A DNA stretch of 64,000 nucleotides from the NCBI GenBank assembly GCA_017562135.1, contig QEYB01000922.1, forward strand, positions 62,001 through 126,000, in the 5' to 3' direction. Origin of the DNA: Dipylidium caninum. Its lineage: Eukaryota; Platyhelminthes; Cestoda; Cyclophyllidea; Dipylidiidae. A model generated the notes under the pieces. It saw only the letters and a list, made by a program, of their open reading frames with translations, was not told the origin of the DNA and ran no database searches. Below are positions 12,040 to 24,370 of the stretch, one piece after another. Position 1 is the first letter of the stretch. The number at the start of each line of letters is the position of its first letter. Made by a program: the position numbers and the translations under genes.

Positions 12040-14050
12040 CACGATGTGAGTCAATCTGTGCTGAATGTGCTCTCGCACCTCCGTCTGGTAGGCCTTACTT
12101 ATTTCCACCCATAGATCAGCTTTGCCCGCTCCGATAGACTAATGTGTCGCGAGTGCACCTGATTATAATGCACGCACGCCCAATTGCATACTTTTCGTGT
12201 CTAAGGCGTGGCGTGCAATGCTGCATTGACATCGAGCGTTTGCCAGAAACAGGAGCGCATACTTGAAGAAAGCTTTGCACAGCCGCTGAACCTTATCTCC
12301 ACTGTAACATCATTTTGGACAAATGTCACTTCAACTTAGCAAATGTAGTAGGAATGAGCGAGTGTAGGTGCCATGGTAACTGGTATAAACTGTGGCAGAA
12401 CACACTGTGACAAGAGTTCACATGAATGCCAATTGAAAGACGTGTAGTTGGAGGCAGTAAGTTAAAGCAGGTGTGGTTTGTGTTAAGAAGAGTCAGCCGA
12501 TACTGAGTGCGTTCGGATGTCAAGCGACCTACAATTGTATCGCTCGGAGGTGAATTCTGTTCTAATCGCCTCCTCCTCAGTCCGTGGGTCACTGAGAAGA
12601 AATGGTCTCTTCCTTGGAATGCTACTCGTCTGTTGCAAAGAGTCCTCCTCACGTCTCATTCATTGCCACTTACCTCTCACATGCATCAGTTTACGTTGAT
12701 GGCGCATATTTTAAGATTTATGGCGCTGAATTCGGAGGCGGAGAATGCACACGGACTGTTAACTATCAATCGTCCTTACAGCATTAGGGTAGAAGCGTCG
12801 TGAGTGGCGTGGCAGAGAATGGCGACTGCGAGATCATGAGGAAGGGGAGGGAAAAGGGCGCAGGAGAGAAAATAGTGCAGATTCGGCAGTCTAGGCTTCG
12901 CGACCTGCCATTAACGCAGCGATTGATTTACCAACTTGTTGACGTCTGATCTGGCGCGGTGGCTGGACAAAAAAAGTCCGTTCTTGAAGTCATTACGCAG
13001 ACGCCATTGTAGGAACATCAGCGCAGCATGACCATTAAGTAACTGGCAAGATGTGGAGGTCACTGCTGTGACTTGATTTTCACGCCGTTCGCATGCAGAT
13101 GCTCAGATTTTACGGCAATGACCAAACCCATATCGTCTCAGAGCAGGTATTTAGGGAAGCCTGGGTTTGGTGAAGTGAGGAGTTAAAGAGATGATTAAGC
13201 CAAAAATTACCATCTCATATCTGCTTTTTTTCAACTGGACATCACCTGGTGGTGACGTGGGACGCTGCGTTTAATCGCAATTTTGGCCGCCACAAACTAT
13301 CGGTATTAGCTTGAAGCCCTCCGTCAATCGGTAGCCACACGTAGTACCACGTTGGATGGTATTTCCTCACCCAGACGCTCCATACAACAAAGACTTGACT
13401 AACCTAAATTGTGCTGTTCAGTGGCAAAGCGGTCGACAGTGTGCACTTCATTTGGCGGATGGAGGGCGTACCACGTGCACTGGTGGAGTGCAGAAGAATT
13501 CAAAGCAAATGTAGAGCAAGAGGAGTGATTGAACGGCGAATTGGAATTCAGATGAGTGCAACAAATGCTCAGTAATTTAATTAGCGCCGCAAAGAGCGTG
13601 GGAGCACTAGAATCAAGATGATAGGAAATTAGAAAGGAAGCTGAATTTCTCTCGGTGACTGAGGGATTTGGCTTTGTCATCCAACTGCCTTCTCCCCCTT
13701 CCTCGTCTCTACATGCAACCTCATCACCCTCACCCTCCCCTCACCCTCACCCTCACCCTCACCCACTCCCAACCCCTAATCTCTTCCACTACCCTCCGTT
13801 ACACAGCATGCACTTCACCCTGATCGCCACCACTACTGTGTGTGTGGCCACACCCTCTGATTGGACTCTCACTATTTTGACAAGGGCACAACACGCTTCT
13901 CACCCTCCCCCCCCGCTCTCCACCTTTCATTGATCGCATGCGTGGTCTCTCGATTTGTCACACGCTTGTCGATGCCGATAAAACCAATGCGCATCGAGGC
14001 CTTCCAACCGCCCACGTGTCCATGCGTACGTAAGCAGAACCACCATGACC
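12040..14050 (+). repeat. Family C long repeat unit, copy 1
   Basis: Collinear with the reverse complement of 23475-21850. Landmarks in order are TCAATCTGTGCTGAATGTG, GTCGCGAGTGCAC, AGTTCACATGAATGCCAAT, AGGTGAATTCTGTTCT, the TCATTACGCAGACGC block, GGCGGATGGAGGG, CTGATTGGACTCTCACTATT and a final ACCACCATGACC. Parts also occur at 31704-33229 and 46376-46910. No transposase or reverse transcriptase is encoded; open frames inside it are not conserved between copies. Confidence 0.8.
13723..13770 (+). repeat. (CCCTCA)n tandem repeat inside family C
   Basis: Seven or so near-perfect CCCTCA hexamers. The equivalent position in the partial copy at 46660-46745 carries a related but degenerate CTCACC/CCTCA tract, so the microsatellite appears to be an internal part of the element. 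Despite its hexamer length it is not the TTAGGG telomere repeat. Confidence 0.85.
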
Positions 14051-14299
14051 AGTGTCACTGTCAGACACGAGAGCTAGTAGAAATGAATGAGAGAGAAACT
14101 GGGTCCCTCCAAATTGGTGAGTCCTACATTCCCCTTTCACGACATCACTATAGCACTTAAAAAGCATAAACTTTCCCCAAGTCCGACTTGTGATAAGCGG
14201 TGCGTGAGTCCATACCATATTTGACTTGAAAGGCTTCTCTACTTGACAACTCAGCTTATGTTATCTTCCCTTAACTCGACAAGGAAAACGGAGTCAAGC

Positions 14300-14815
14300 G
14301 TTACGTTATAACGGGTTTGAGGTGGTCGGCAATGCCGAATGCATCCTCTACATATGTCCCACATGCATGTATAAAGCATTCAACAGGGGAAAATATGACA
14401 GGCACGTGGGTAAATGCATGGAGGCTGAGTGCAGAGTGGAGGAGGACAGTCGTGGTGATCAATCGCACCACGCCGAGCCAGTACATTTCCAAGTAGTATA
14501 AATGAATCCATTGGCCGAGCTTTTGAATGAGAAAGAAATGGATGAATGCAATGTAGGTGGTGGAAATAAGCGGTGATGTGTGTGGGTAGTAGGGGCGGGC
14601 CAGGCAGAGGCGAATTTGCGGGTATTGAGGGGTGAGGAAGTAGCCAGAGCCCTCGACCGACGCGAGCAGTGGGCCACACACGTACACTCATGTCGTTACA
14701 TGAATGAATGGCCGCCAATCTGCTGCTTGCCTTTGGCAGTACAGTTAGACCAGGAAAGTCTATGTTCACCTCATTCGCCCTCCCCCTCGACCTCGATCCG
14801 TCTACCCTCCTCTCC
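14300..14815 (-). repeat. Family B interspersed repeat, copy 1 (inverted)
   Basis: On the minus strand it reads: pyrimidine/purine leader, CATTCATTC, a GTGTGTGGCCCACTGCTCGCGTCGG head, GGCTCTGGCTACTTCC, a long middle, CTCGGCGTGGTGCGATTGA and a GGATGCATTCGGCA tail. The same order is found on the plus strand at 30650-31170. Confidence 0.65.
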
Positions 14816-15235
14816 TCTGCTCACCTCACCTCACCTCACCTCACCTCACCTCACCTCACTTTATTTCTTCTCTCCCCTTTTCACATCTCTTCTCTTCCAT
14901 TTCCTCCTCCACTCTCACCACCCCTGGTCATTAGGCGGGCAATACCTCCACATTTCTATATCGTCCTCAAAACTCACAAGAGATTTTGCTCGCCGCGGCA
15001 CCATGGCAATGCCGATGTCAAATGGGACAAAAGCTGAGCACGTTTCACGAGTTGCTGGCAACTGCCTCCCATATCAAACTCTATCCAACACAAAATGCTT
15101 CATGGGCTGCCTTTCAATATTATCGACATGGCTCCTAATTCCACCCACCTGCTGCTTTCTCCAACCACCCACCCACCCACCCACTCATTCATTCATTCAT
15201 TCATCCATTTCATTCATTCTTTCTTTCTTTCTTTC
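14815..15235 (+). repeat. Cluster of tandem tracts: (TCACC)n, (CACC)n, (ATTC)n, (TTTC)n
   Basis: TCACC pentamers fill 14820-14860. CACC tetramers at about 15168-15184 run straight into ATTC tetramers and then TTTC tetramers ending near 15236. They keep a long plus-strand frame open across 14580-15278, giving a serine/proline/histidine-rich product that is not believable as a gene. Bases 15120-15310 also carry a faint family-A tail. Confidence 0.85.
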
Positions 15236-15649
15236 CTCCGTTCAGTATACCCATCTACACTTATTGAGGCAACTTTGAACTTCGTACGCCCCTGTGATGT
15301 GACCTGTTATGAGTGCGACAGTGCCATCTCTCTTAGTGAGACACTGAGTATTTTCACCTGTGGAGCAGTTATCTGCCACTCTAAACTAATGGTTCGCATG
15401 TGCAAGTAACTAGCACACGTGAATGCGTGGAACAGTGCATGGAGATGAGACTGAGATTTATTCCACACACAAGCGCCTACTGCCCTCACTCCTTGTCACA
15501 ACAACCACATGCACAGTGTTCTACTCACCTAGCAACACTTGTCGCAGACTTCATCACATGACTTCCCTCGCGTCCACAGCAGCCTTGGGTGAAGGCGTGC
15601 GCGAGTTTTGTGAGAATGATTCTAGTGTGAATGTGCGGAGCCATTGTCG

Positions 15650-16040
15650 GGTAATGAGGTGTTGTGGAGGATGGGAGGAGACAAGGCAGGAGGAGAGAAA
15701 AGTAGGTGAGAAGAATGGAGCGGAGTGGAGTGAGTGGGGTGAAGAAAGTGAGGTGAGCCGGTTGGTAGCCGTTCATTGGTGTAAGATTGCAAATGCTTAC
15801 GTGCAACTCGATCTGTGCGTCGGCATAGGGCTTGGCTACTTCGCCATCAATCAGTCACTGAAGGCCTAATTTGGTACCAATCCATCCCTGCAAGATCACC
15901 CACTCTGCCTGGCTCGCGATCCGACGCCTTTCGTAGACAGATATTGGCTCGAGAAGCATGTGGCAGAGCCGAAAGAGGCTTATCCTTTCGGCACACCGCA
16001 CGACTTGTACACGAGCCACGACGTATCCGCGTACAATCTA
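15650..16040 (+). repeat. Family B interspersed repeat, copy 2
   Basis: Purine-rich leader with GGAGTGGAGTGAG, then CCGTTCATTGGTGTAA, GGGCTTGGCTACTTCGCC, the core GCGATCCGACGCCTTTC at 15916-15932, TATTGGCTCGAGAAG and a tail with CTTTCGGCACA at 15989-15999. It aligns with 43840-44300 and 45860-46290 over the whole length. Confidence 0.75.
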
Positions 16041-17296
16041 CAATGAGAAAGACATCCTCGCATGTAGTGAGATCTGCTGCGGCACCCATTGTTCCGATGT
16101 TTGGAACAAGTGTTTCTCGGCAAAGCATACGAGAGTGAGGAGTTGTCTGATTAGTGTGGCCAATAGATATGGAAGATAGCTGACTGCTGAGATGTGCAAA
16201 GATTCTAGGCCTATATGTGTGTGCTAATCACTAGCGCACTCGATCATTGATTTAACGCAACAGATAACCCAGCCTCCACCGTTGAAAACACTTCACTTCT
16301 CCAAGTGGTTGTGGGAGAAACGGACACTCCCTCGGTTGGCAGGCTCAATCACCTCACCCAACAGCGTAGCTGACTGTTCGCGGATGGTCAGCCAAAAGCC
16401 AGACAGCCTCAGCATAATTCAGTCGATGTCTGCACCAGCTTGTACTTTGACAGAACGAATATGCTGTTTTCATATATGTCAAGGGGTGTGATTATTCATT
16501 TCTTGCTAGTTAACCGCAATGTCACCTGTCCTAATGGTAGCCATGGTGAAGCGTCTTTGAGTAAAGTTGTATGAGAGTATATTGGGACATTTGCATGCTC
16601 GCATATACATTGCTCAGAGTGTGTTGTGAGGCAATGTCTTGGGTCCATGAAGATGCGCGTGAATACCATGATCAAAGGATTCCTATAAGGTCGTCTCGAT
16701 GTCCCCAACTGTCATGGATGTGATGAAGTGGCCCCTGGTAGGGGAAAACTTTGCGCAAGATGGCGATGTTCGGAAGCTCTGTCTATTACGGTCATGCAGA
16801 GGAGGAAAACGCATTTGAGTTCAGCAATTGATGAGGGGAATGATGCACTGCACCTTTTCAACTTTCTGCCCATATGATAGTCTTCGTCTCAGACGTGTCA
16901 ACAATATGCTCATGCATTAAAAAATGCATACCTTATTTTCGCCTGCCGAAAATGGGACGGGATTAGGCGGCTGTACATAGGTCTGAATGGGTTGGACCTC
17001 AGTCCAGTATGAGTTTGGTTAACACGCGTAAGTGGAAACGAAAGACCGCTTCGCTGTGACCACATCATCTGCGGCTTCTTTGATGCCGGAGCAAAGAACC
17101 AGACAATGACAGGAAGAGATGACTAAATACCGTGAGTTGAGTACTTCACAGCGTGAGAAACCGGCTCAGTTGAGTTGTTCGCGGCGTGTCCTCTCGGTGA
17201 TGAAGTGGCACCATTTTATATAATGTGGAAGGGCATGTGCTTCAAGCCGGCTAAATGAGGTCCAAATAGGAAGTTGGCCTCCATCGGCGCTTGCAG
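16041..17296. other. No gene supported; includes partner of 190-410
   Basis: Bases 16945-17165 are the inverted copy of 190-410. The rest holds short open frames without codon bias or paired splice sites. No tandem repeat was noticed. Confidence 0.5.
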
Positions 17297-17518
17297 CATT
17301 TCTAACCTTCCACCTTTGCAAGCCATGTGCCTACGACGACGGTGGCATTGCCGATACATCAGCCCGCCCCCCCCCCAACAGTTGACGCTCAATACCCTCC
17401 TGTTGCTTCTACTTTGCCCGATGTCATCGCTGACGAGTTTCCTCATCTCTACCAGTGTCGGGTCGAGATGTCTTCTCTCGGGAAGAGTAGCGACGACATC
17501 GCACAGCTATTCATGTAG
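17297..17518 (+). CDS. Candidate terminal exon, unrecognised protein
   Basis: After a possible acceptor GCTTGCAG at 17296, a frame with strongly G/C-ending codons reads TFHLCKPCAYDDGG and continues to a C homopolymer at 17364-17373. Past that run a second frame, again G/C-rich at third positions, reads DVIADEFPHLYQCRVEM and stops at 17518. A single-base length error in the C run would join the two into about 73 codons. The product would be acidic near its end, with a proline-rich hinge. I do not recognise the family. Upstream exons were not found. Confidence 0.3.
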
Positions 17519-19149
17519 ATGATCTGCTAGTCGTATTTTCCCTCCACATTTCACTTGCATTTGTATTGAAACTAAATTTATGACGTCGAGACAACTACTC
17601 TGGTGTGTCTTCTCATTTACTTCGCCTCGCAGTTCAGAATTTTGCCGAATTTTTTCTCATTCATTCTGCCCTTCTCTCTACTCATTCTTACCCAGTAAGA
17701 TCTGTTTGAAGGCCATCCGCACAATGTGATTCATCTCTGCTGAACGTTGGCTCCATCTTCGTATTGCAGGGAGTCGGTAGTTTCACCATCCTACCACAAC
17801 TCTCCGCTCCGTTAGACTAATCATCCGCGATTGCGAGCAATCATTGACTCCGTCCGCCCATCCTGCTTAAAGTGTTCCTTGAATGGTAGGGAGAACTCCG
17901 TCAATCTCAACTTGGGAACGCGACGTATCAGCACCTCCAAGTATACGCGATTGGGCAGTCGGATTCGTTGTAGCTCGAAATGAGCTTGCGAGGGCCGATC
18001 GCTTTTCATTTCTGTACCGATTATCTACCTCATACTCTGCTGCGTTAGGAATTTTGTGGATATGCTTGACACATATGTGAGCCACAGTGGCTACTCTCCC
18101 GTATCGTCTACTTTCGCAAGCGAACACTCTTCCTTGCAATGGAGAAATTGAGCATTACAAATGCCCATACTGCACGCCTACATGCCTTTTTATTGTACCG
18201 ACCACGACTTCTGTGTTGTTGGTGGTGACGATCCCGATGTGTTCCGGCATTCACCAGAGTGTAGCAAACAAGTGCATATTCGTACCTGGAATTTAATGCC
18301 ACTTAAGCGTTTGCCCCTTCACACCTCACAAGTAGAATCATGCTGAGATTAGTGTTGCCGACATGACCTGCGGATGAGTCACTCGAGCTCTGGATGCTCA
18401 GCGCTCGTGGGGATATCCGTGAGCCTGCTAGGCATGCACGCAACTGTTCCCCTCATCCACCTTCATGCCATTCACTCCAATGTCGTTTCTATGACGAAGC
18501 ACAGTAAATCGTGCACTGACACCGAGCCTGGACAGGCGGAATGGAGGCAAATGAACCGGACGTTATGCAAAAGGGGATGACGAGACGCCAACCATTTTTG
18601 GCCAAGGCGGCGAACAACTGGCACCACTGACAGTACTTCATGTCACCAAGTGGTCTCTGTCGAGGTGAGCAATGGTCGTCTGCTCTCGCCATCTTTCTTT
18701 ACGTGAAATATACCCTCACAAAATATGGCCATTTCACTGTTGCCCCTGTTATCACACAAGCAATCCAATTGCCAATACTCACTCAGTTATTCATTCTACT
18801 CACTTCTTCCTCTTGCGATCACACCAATAAGCCGCTGGCAGCTAAGTGGAGTAATCTCTCACGAGTGTGATGGTGGCTGCGTCCTCTGGCACGTAGTGGG
18901 TATTTTGACCTATGCAGCAGAGTTATCCTCCAATGGACTAGATAACAGATGAAGAAATGTGGAGATTTTGCAGTCATTCAGGGAAGATACAAAAGTCTCA
19001 ATGTGGCAGTTTGAGTGAAGGCATGCCAGTCACGTGTGTGCCGTCTTTATTGCTCCTTCAACAAACATTAAAGTGAGCATGGACTGTTTTGCGGATGGTA
19101 GAGTTCCAAGTTCACTAGAGAGTCAGGCAGACAAGCAGTCATTTTAGCT
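17519..19149. other. No gene supported; diverged repeat fragments
   Basis: Bases 17600-17720 resemble 31550-31650, sharing CCCAGTAAGA and TTTGAAGGC, a family-A-like end. Bases 18760-18930 resemble 59170-59390 (ATTCATTCTACT, then GAGTGTGRTGGTG, then GACCTATR-AGCAGAGTT). Open frames here are short and unsupported. Confidence 0.45.
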
Positions 19150-19330
19150 ACGGGATGAGTATGTGTGAGATACGCGGCTGGCTTTAGTCCACTGATCGGC
19201 TATTTGACTGGCCACTACTCACTACTCTTCGGAAGATTACTTGTCCAGCCTGACCCGCGATGCCACGCCTTTCTTCGTCTCCACTGCCTGATCACCATGT
19301 GGTATGCTTGTGACGCATACATTGCCCGAG
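19150..19330 (+). repeat. Isolated head-and-core fragment of the A/B repeat superfamily
   Basis: Contains GGCTATTTGACTGGCC, then CAGCCTGACCCGCGATG and CCACGCCTTTCTTCG at 19255-19275. This is the conserved core shared by families A and B without the rest of either element. Confidence 0.55.
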
Positions 19331-21454
19331 AGGCCCGATGAAGTGGCCGCGACTTCAGTGAGTTAATCCCACGGCTAATCTTACCAACTGCAATTGGGAA
19401 ACGACATAGTCCTGCGCCGATACGAGTACACTAGATCAATTTAAATTATTTACCCAACAGCCTACATGCTTGCCTTGCCTTGAGTATGCCGTGTAACAGA
19501 ATTTCTCTTGTGTACATGGCAATCTTGACAGATGCGGACGCCTAAGTGCTACAGCACGCCTTATATTCGGACATTACCATCCAGGGATAATCAACAGATC
19601 AAAGAGAACGTGAGACTTTGAGAAGAGAGGAATTCAACATTCATGGTGGGGATTGTGTGTGAGGAAGAAAACTCATAGATTGCATAGGTGTCGTGAGTAA
19701 GCTAGTTGGCATATGACAGCGGCACAAAAAATTTGTCTGCGTGATAAGCAGCCTCAAAAAGTGCACACGTTCATCACATCCACGAGCCACATTTTGCAAC
19801 AGACCTGTATGTTCTACCCTATGAAACCCTTCAAATGCAAAGGCCACAAACTATCACCGAGAGTTTGGCGGTGTGAGTGTGGAGACAGACGAGAGAAGCT
19901 GACTCCAACTGCACTTACTATGTTCGAATACGAGTGCGAGTGTGATGAGGCTGGAAAAATGCGTGAGCATCAGGCCAACTAGACGAATGCCTCTCACACG
20001 AAATCTCTATTCCGTCCGAGAGTAGACGTCTCAACTGGAGACCGGTAGGAAGGAGGAAAATTCTGAGCAATGCAATTAAGTGGAGTGAAAGCATCATAGG
20101 AATGGTGAGTGTCAATTGTTAGGAGGCCGATGGCTCCCACGATGCCCCCGTCGTCCACATCCACTTGACATACTTGGTGGAAAGTTAGAGTAGTCGCGTG
20201 AGCGGTTGGAAGAAAACTTTCTGTCTGGAGGACATTTACACTGCGTGAAGCACATAATCTTCCAGGTGTATAAAGAGAGGATGGACCTGCTTTTCGAAGC
20301 GATCTACCAGATCCCGCAAAGGTTTGCCTTCTTCATGTCTTACACCTTGTGCAAGTTGAGTTTCAATCTCCCATTTACAGTTGATCAGAATGTGAGTATA
20401 GTGTAGCGATTGTTGAGTGGTAGAGATGACCACCATCCTCTTCACCTTGCTCTTCTCCTACACCGAGCATTAACCTGAAGCGTGGCATTGACGTCTAACT
20501 GACAGCCGGGAGAGAAATTTGGCCGAAACAGCGTTCTTGCCCGCTGTCTACCCTATGTCAACCCATTCTGTATTCACCTCTTGCGATCATGCCCTCCTAC
20601 CTCGTTTGTTTCTATCATTAAATAGTGAAGGTGAGAAAAGATGCACTTCTCACGATTTATTTCGAGCACGTGCAAGGCACATGGATACCCTCTCTGTGGC
20701 AACTTCACACACACCATATTTGTGTGCCTTCAGCACACATTCGCCTCCCCTCCACCACCTCGAACACTGGGAAGTCGTCAGCGTGGTGGACTCGACACCA
20801 CCGAGGTTGAGTTTCGTCTCTTGCTCATGTTAACCGCAACGATATGTATAGTGTCCTACTGCACAGATTAGTCCTCAATGTAATCATACGTTTGTCTGCC
20901 ATTTGGCGAGGGATTGAGGTTGTGCCTGGAGGCAGAAGGAATGCAACAGTTCGTCATCGCGCGTGGGAGCAAAGTGGAGAGGAAAGACAACTTACCAGTT
21001 CTTCGATACCCAATGTAACCCTCGTCCCTCCGCCATGCTGAAACTCCTCTCCATCTGCCAGTCCCATGATGTCTGTTCCCGAACGAGTGCCCCATGTAAC
21101 TGTCATGACAACATCAATCTCCCATCCGCACAACGCCCTACTCTGTCTATCATGTCTCCGCTCCAGAAGGTGCATTTAACACCATCGACAGCTAGGCATT
21201 TTCTCGTGTTCTCACAAACCGCAACTCACAGCAGCAGTTTGTAAATCACAATCTAACAGTTTCACTGACGGTCAAGAGACCCCAAATTCATAGCATTAAA
21301 ACGTGGCAAAATTGCGTCATCCCCACCACACTGCTGAGTCAGGGAGACACGCGTGTGTGTTGGTAGGAGATCCGGTGTTTGGACATGGAGAACTTAATGA
21401 GGGACTCTCTACTACAGTGTTATCAACCAAGGCGATCTCTGAGAAAGAGTTGGG
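19331..21454. other. No gene supported
   Basis: Several open frames of 60-104 codons occur on both strands, mostly overlapping one another, with no consistent codon bias and no paired splice sites of matching phase. Bases 20570-20600 share TCACCTCTTGCGATCATGCC-like sequence with 18805-18825. Nothing else stands out. Confidence 0.4.
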
Positions 21455-21515
21455 TGAGGGTCGGGGACGGGGACGGGGTGGGGACGGGGTCGGGGACGGG
21501 GACGGGGAGGAGAGG
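21455..21515 (+). repeat. (GGGGAC)n / (GGGGTC)n G-rich tandem repeat
   Basis: About nine G-rich hexamers of the form CGGGGA or CGGGGT. Closely spaced runs of four Gs on one strand have the layout of a potential G-quadruplex. An open frame running through it gives glycine/arginine/aspartate repeats and is not taken as coding. Confidence 0.85.
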
Positions 21516-21849
21516 AGAGTGTGACAGGCAGCAGAAAAACAAAGTTGCGAAAAAGAAACGCATATTAAATCAGCTCTGCGTATTCAATTGCGGCTAGGAT
21601 ATAAAAATGCATTTTGGGAGAGGTTTTGTGATCAAGGAGGGGTGAAAATTGCAAGGCAGGAAAGACGAGACGACGTGGTGCAGGATTCTTGTGACATCGC
21701 CTTGATATCTCTGACTGGCGTGCAATTGAAGACGTGGACACCTGGTTGCTGTATTGATGCTGCGCCACAGGAGTAGGTGGAGATTCTCTTTTCTCGGTCA
21801 TTTACAACATGGAAGCCTATTTTGACGAAACGGCATGGACAAGCTCGGA

Positions 21850-23475
21850 CAAATCGCGAGACGGCGCCTGCGATCAATGAAATGTGGAGAGGGAGAGGGT
21901 GAGCAGCCTGTTCTGCCCTTGTCAAAGTAGCGACAGTCCAATCAGACGGTGCGGCCACACAGTAGTGCTGGCGACCAGAGTGAAGTGCATGTTATGTAAC
22001 GGCGGGTAGCGGAATAGATAAGGGATTAGTAGGGAGTGAGGATGATGAGCCTGATTGTGGAGCCAAGGAAGGTCGAGAACGCAGTTTGAGGACGATGTCA
22101 AATACCTTAGCCACCAAGAGAAACCGCGGTTCCTCTCTAATTGTCCATCATCTTGATTTTCGCGGTTCGAGGCTCTTTTCGACGCTAATTAAATTATTGA
22201 GCATTTGCTGCACTCATCTTAACCCCGACCCTTCGTTCACTTACCCATTTTGTCGCTGCGTTTGCTTTGAATTTGTCTTTACTCCATTAGTGCAGCTGGT
22301 ATACCCTCCATCTGCCAAATGAGGTGTACACGCGCGAGAGTGTTTAGTCTTCGTTGCAAGGAGTGTTGTAGTTAGAATACACCATCTAATGTGGTTTTAC
22401 ATGCGGATACCACTGGAAGGATGGCTTCAACCAAACACTGGGAGGTTGTTGCCAACTGTACACCATAATATTCAACAAAAATTTGACACAGTCGGGTTTC
22501 CAATGTCACCACTATGCGACGTCCAGTTGAGGCAAAGCGAGTATGAGCAGAGCTACTGCAAGACGATGATTCTCTGCGTAATCACCTCTTAATCCCCTCT
22601 CCCCTAAAATGTTCCCTTCTGCACCTGTGAGGTGGGATGCATTGGAGTGAGTCATTGTCATAAAACCTAAGCAGGTGCATGTTGATTGTGTGACAATCAT
22701 GTCGTAGCGGTCACCTCCACGTCGTCATAGTATCTAATTCTCATATTTCACTGATGATCTTACAACGGTGTTTACGTAATAACTTCAGCCACCCAGATTC
22801 TAGGTAGCCATCATGCCAGATCAAGGTCGACTGATGCGTGTGCGAGTTAAGTAGCAGTGAATGAGATGTGACGATCACTCTTTGTAAAAAACGAGCGGAA
22901 TTGCAATAAAGCGACGATTTCTTCCCCAGTGACCAAGGAAACACGGACGAGGCGATCAGAACAGAATTCACCTCTGGGCGGTGAAGTTGTAGGTCGCTTG
23001 ACATCGTGAACGCACTAAGTATTGCCTGACCCTTCTTAACACAAACCACCCCTGTTTCACCTGGCTGCCTCTAACAGCACATCGCTTTCTATTGGCATTC
23101 ATGTGAACTCTTCTCACAGTGGGTTCTACGGCGGGTTGCACATGTTCCTGTGGCACCCACGCTCGCTCATGGCTACCACGTTCGCCAAGCTGAAGTGACA
23201 TTTGTCCAAAATACTGCTACAATGCGATGAGGCGCAGAGGCTGTGAAATGCTTTCTTCAAGTATCTGTTCTTGCTTCTGGCAATGCCCGGTGTCAATGCA
23301 GCATTGCATGCCACGGTTTCGACGCGAAAGCATGCCATTGACAAGCGTGAATTCTAATCCCGTGCACTCGCGACCCATGAGTCAACCGGCGTGGACAATG
23401 CTGTTTTATAGGTCGAAATAACTGAGACCTAACAGATGGAGATGGCGAGAACACATTCAGCACAGACTGAATCAC
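21850..23475 (-). repeat. Family C long repeat unit, copy 2 (inverted)
   Basis: Reverse-complementing gives the same order as 12040-14050, from GATTCAGTCTGTGCTGAATGTG at the 23470 end to CGATTTGTCCGAGCTTGTCC near 21850. The middle at 22520-22760 corresponds to the inverted-repeat arm of 32420-32660. Substitutions and small indels are frequent, so this is an older copy. Confidence 0.8.
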
Positions 23476-23740
23476 ATCATGTCCGCTGCCTCCACATTGG
23501 TCATGCTAAGTAGGAATGAGAATAATGCGTAAATGAATGAATGAATGAATAAATAAATGAAAGGAATGGAGCCAAGGAAGCGGAGTGAGAGGCCCTGTGA
23601 GATGACAAGCAAATGAACACAAATCACAGCATGCCTTCAATTTGGTTGTACTACGTAGGACACCGTCTAATATAGAGAACTGACCCCATGCCACGTAACA
23701 TGGGCGATTTATTGAGGACATGTTGGGTAAGGATTAGGAA
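23476..23740 (-). repeat. Family A fragment with (AATG)n, inverted, adjoining family C
   Basis: On the minus strand it carries the CTCACTCCGC/CTTGGCTCCATTCC context and ATTCATTC tetramers (plus-strand AATG repeats at about 23532-23560) found in family-A middles. It joins copy 2 of family C in the same relative order as 11495-14050. Confidence 0.55.
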
Positions 23741-23932
23741 GAAGGAAAACATGTTAGCAGAACGGTAAAGGTACATAGTAGTGTTCTCTTAATTTAGAGG
23801 ACTTGTGAGGGAAGGACGCATAACCTCCAGCTCCTTTTAGTGTAATCTACCTAGGCTTTATACTGGTTGTGTAAAAACACCTCAGAGTGTGTGGCGCAGA
23901 ACATTCAACTGAATAGGAAATATCAGATTACT

Positions 23933-24370
23933 TCATATCAGCATTAATGCGGTTATGGTGAAAAGTGAGGAAGAAAAGCAAGTAAACATGCACCTGTAAG
24001 AGCGGTAAAATCGGTGCACCGAAGTGAACATTGATTGGACAACCATTGCACTGTTCTGCACCACCCTGCTTATCCGCCTCCTTGCCGTCAGTATAATGCG
24101 AGAAGTGTGCCCGTGGTTCCGGTACTCCTCAAACTTAAGGGGAAATAACAAAGAGCTGGATGAGGAGTGACAAATCGAGGCGACGAAGAGTTTGTCTAAG
24201 TCCAGGAAAAGAGTCTGTTCGTTTAGTGCAAAGTCGAAGTCGGTCCTGCTTCCTCGTTTTCTCCTCCCACTGCTGACAATAATGACGAAGACAATGGGGA
24301 TGAGAAGATGTCCTCCCTTAAAGAATAGGCTAAGTGACGAGACTGGATCACAAGGACTAGAGAGGGGCAA
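23933..24370 (-). CDS. Unrecognised 145-codon open frame with hydrophobic ends
   Basis: An ATG-initiated frame outside the identified repeats. Residues about 18-34 form a hydrophobic stretch (HLLIPIVFVIIVSSG), followed by a basic RRKRGSR cluster and an acidic/aromatic patch (FLDLDKLF). The last 20 residues are again hydrophobic. Third positions lean to G/C in the first half. I do not recognise the family. It could be a small membrane protein, an exon with read-through, or chance. Confidence 0.22.
   Translation of the reverse strand: MPLSSPCDPVSSLSLFFKGGHLLIPIVFVIIVSSGRRKRGSRTDFDFALNEQTLFLDLDKLFVASICHSSSSSLLFPLKFEEYRNHGHTSRIILTARRRISRVVQNSAMVVQSMFTSVHRFYRSYRCMFTCFSSSLFTITALMLI

Noticed and set aside
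13723..13770. Telomere-like repeat
   Set aside because: The unit is CCCTCA, not CCCTAA, and the tract is internal to an interspersed repeat.
14580..15278. Longest open frame in the window, 232 codons on the plus strand
   Set aside because: It runs through TCACC, CACC, ATTC and TTTC tandem tracts and an inverted family B repeat; its serine/proline/histidine-rich product comes from the repeats.
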